Below are positions 62,640 through 64,000 of a stretch of DNA of 64,000 bases, in pieces (position 1 is the first letter of the stretch; each line of letters opens with the position of its first letter). Below the pieces are notes generated by a model. That model was not told the DNA's origin, did not search any database, and saw only the letters and a list, made by a program, of their open reading frames with translations. Origin of the DNA: Linyphia triangularis (lineage: Eukaryota > Arthropoda > Arachnida > Araneae > Linyphiidae); the NCBI GenBank assembly GCA_963978545.1, contig OZ021723.1:96488002-96552001 (forward strand), read 5' to 3'. Both the position numbers and the translations under genes were made by a program.

Positions 62640-63050
62640 GCATTTCTCCACGTTTTGGAACATCCTGATTTCAAACAAGTGATATAGAAAAAATGCCTGT
62701 CTGTGTGTGTACACACTGTGGTAATGCCTCGTAAAGTGTTCTAAACATCCCCACCTCCGAAATTCCCGTAACAATTCTTTCATGGCGTTAAAAGTTGAAA
62801 AACGAATGCCATCAACACAGAGTTCTCTTTGCTTGAACATAACTCATCGATGATCGTTTTTTCTCCTCTTCTCAGTTTCACTTATAAGAGAGGATAATTG
62901 CAAAAATTATTGCAAAAAATATCGCCAATCTGGCCATTTTGTCTAAATGAATGATGAAAAATATAAAAATGGTAAATGACACAAATCTTCATCAATATTT
63001 TATTATAACTGAAAGTTGTGCGATGTTCCACACCCCTAGTTTCAATTAGG
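62567..63050 (+). mobile_element. Long dispersed repeat, family X copy 2 (internal deletion)
   Basis: TTACCCATATGTATACATAG, GTAATGAAAGTATAGTATAC, an A27 run, GGAACATCCTGATTTCAAAC, AATGCCATCAACACAGAG, ATATCGCCAATCTGGCC and GTGCGATGTTCCACACCC match copy 1, minus about 240 bp after the GTGTGTACA block. Minus-strand ORFs in it are shadows. Confidence 0.68.
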
Positions 63051-63199
63051 TTGGGTTTGTAAGTTTAAAAACCTATACAAGCTCTGAAAGTGACATATTT
63101 CCATCTTGTTGTGAAAAAATTTAAATCAATGTCGTTATTTTACTCTGATTCTCTGAAAATACGTTCAGTAGAAAAGATTTTAAGGCTGCACTCTTTATT

Positions 63200-63720
63200 C
63201 ATGGCAAATGGCAACCCTGATAAATAATCAAATCCCAATCCCAAAAATATTTCCAATACATTAAAGCAATTCCATCCGTCTCCGTTTATTGTTCTAGTGG
63301 AATCCCGCTGATTCCGGAACAAAACTCATCTCGATACGATTCGCAACCTTATATCCAAAGCATCTCAAAGCCCCGTCGACAACCCAATGACATTCTCATT
63401 GCAACTCATCTCGCATCTTGATGCCATTCTCCTTTTTTGTTATTCTTGATAAGAAAGGAGTCACGCAATCCGCTCGCTCTAACGCCATTGGTGGACATCA
63501 ACTCGACACTTTCGCTCGATACTTGCGGGTGTCCAACGACACGCAAATGACTGCTGCGACCAAAGAATAAACTGCAACTAAAATGCGGGTGCTAATGCAT
63601 TGCAATGCGGTCTTGGATACAATGATGGCGGTTAAATGGGGCGTTGTAATGCAGTTGCTAAAGGGTTTTGATGCATGCAACCAAATGCAATAGATGATAC
63701 TTTGTAATGGGATCGTAGAC
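63200..63720. other. GC-richer block without recognisable gene
   Basis: Contains CAATCCGCTCGCTCTAACGC, CACTTTCGCTCGATACTTGC and repeated TGCAATGC/ATGCA words (63590-63690). A minus-strand ORF of 60 codons covers 63498-63680 but shows no motif. It may be regulatory or a repeat not otherwise represented here. Confidence 0.3.
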
Positions 63721-64000
63721 GGCTTTGGTTTCCATGAAACTATACAAATATGTTGAATTAATAGCTTTTCAAGAAAACTAATACAGAGTGATTAAAAAGA
63801 CAACTTAAAAAAAAAAAATCAGAAACCGACGATTTATTGAACATTTATTAACAGTAGCAGTTATCAGAATTTCATTAAAAAAGGTCGAGTGCTTCAGCAC
63901 ATAAAGACATACAATAGTTATTTTCTTACTAATATAAATGGGATTTTAATAGAAAAAATGTTCTGGATTAGCGAGTTCGATTATTCGGTACTTATTATAT

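Overview
This is a strongly AT-rich, non-coding-dominated stretch of animal nuclear DNA. The organism is an inference: a chelicerate, most likely a spider. The only confidently recognisable coding exon (38455-38767, minus strand) is agrin-like and ends at a canonical GT splice donor. The rest is introns or intergenic DNA full of microsatellites, solo LTRs and non-autonomous DNA transposons. There are no bacterial operons, CRISPR arrays, rRNA genes or intact tRNA genes.

Gene content. The minus-strand exon encodes a start Met, a probable signal peptide, and a follistatin-like EGF/Kazal module. It ends in phase 1 at a GTAAGT donor, so positions 1-38454 would be downstream intron (no second Kazal exon was found there) and 38789-64000 would be 5' flank or upstream intron. 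Three weaker plus-strand exon candidates are given at low confidence. They lie at 25366-25557 (short Cys-rich peptide interrupted by a 14-G run), 17261-17366 (strong 3' splice site) and 58342-58500 (52-codon ORF ending near a potential donor).

Layout. 0-10 kb: a solo LTR (2426-2872), a SINE-like copy, a tRNA-headed SINE, a perfect 21-bp hairpin, a GC-rich island, a 74-bp tandem duplication, a (TAAA)n array and a 107-bp duplication. 10-20 kb: two palindromic MITEs (13.0 and 13.9 kb), a second LTR family (15980-16680) and a minisatellite. 20-30 kb: a hAT-like MITE swollen by (TA)n, two solo LTRs, a 640-bp foldback, a TTAA-flanked MITE and a minus-strand copy of a composite foldback/tRNA-like repeat. 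30-40 kb: a 71-bp satellite with a 142-bp higher-order unit, invaded by a 109-bp palindrome; a second TTAA MITE; a SINE copy; the agrin-like exon. 40-53 kb: a tRNA-like element, a palindrome abutting a U2 snRNA-like 15-mer, a 133-bp hairpin-bearing satellite, a TA-flanked palindrome, a second LTR-A copy, and a hAT-like MITE nested in a SINE with a 7/8 target-site duplication. 53-64 kb: two tandem copies of the composite repeat, further foldback and TIR elements, and a pair of long dispersed repeats.

The main novelty is in the mobile-element landscape: several mutually supporting families with readable ends and target-site duplications, nested insertions, and microsatellites born inside MITEs. 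I see no complete autonomous element and no evidence of a multi-gene system.
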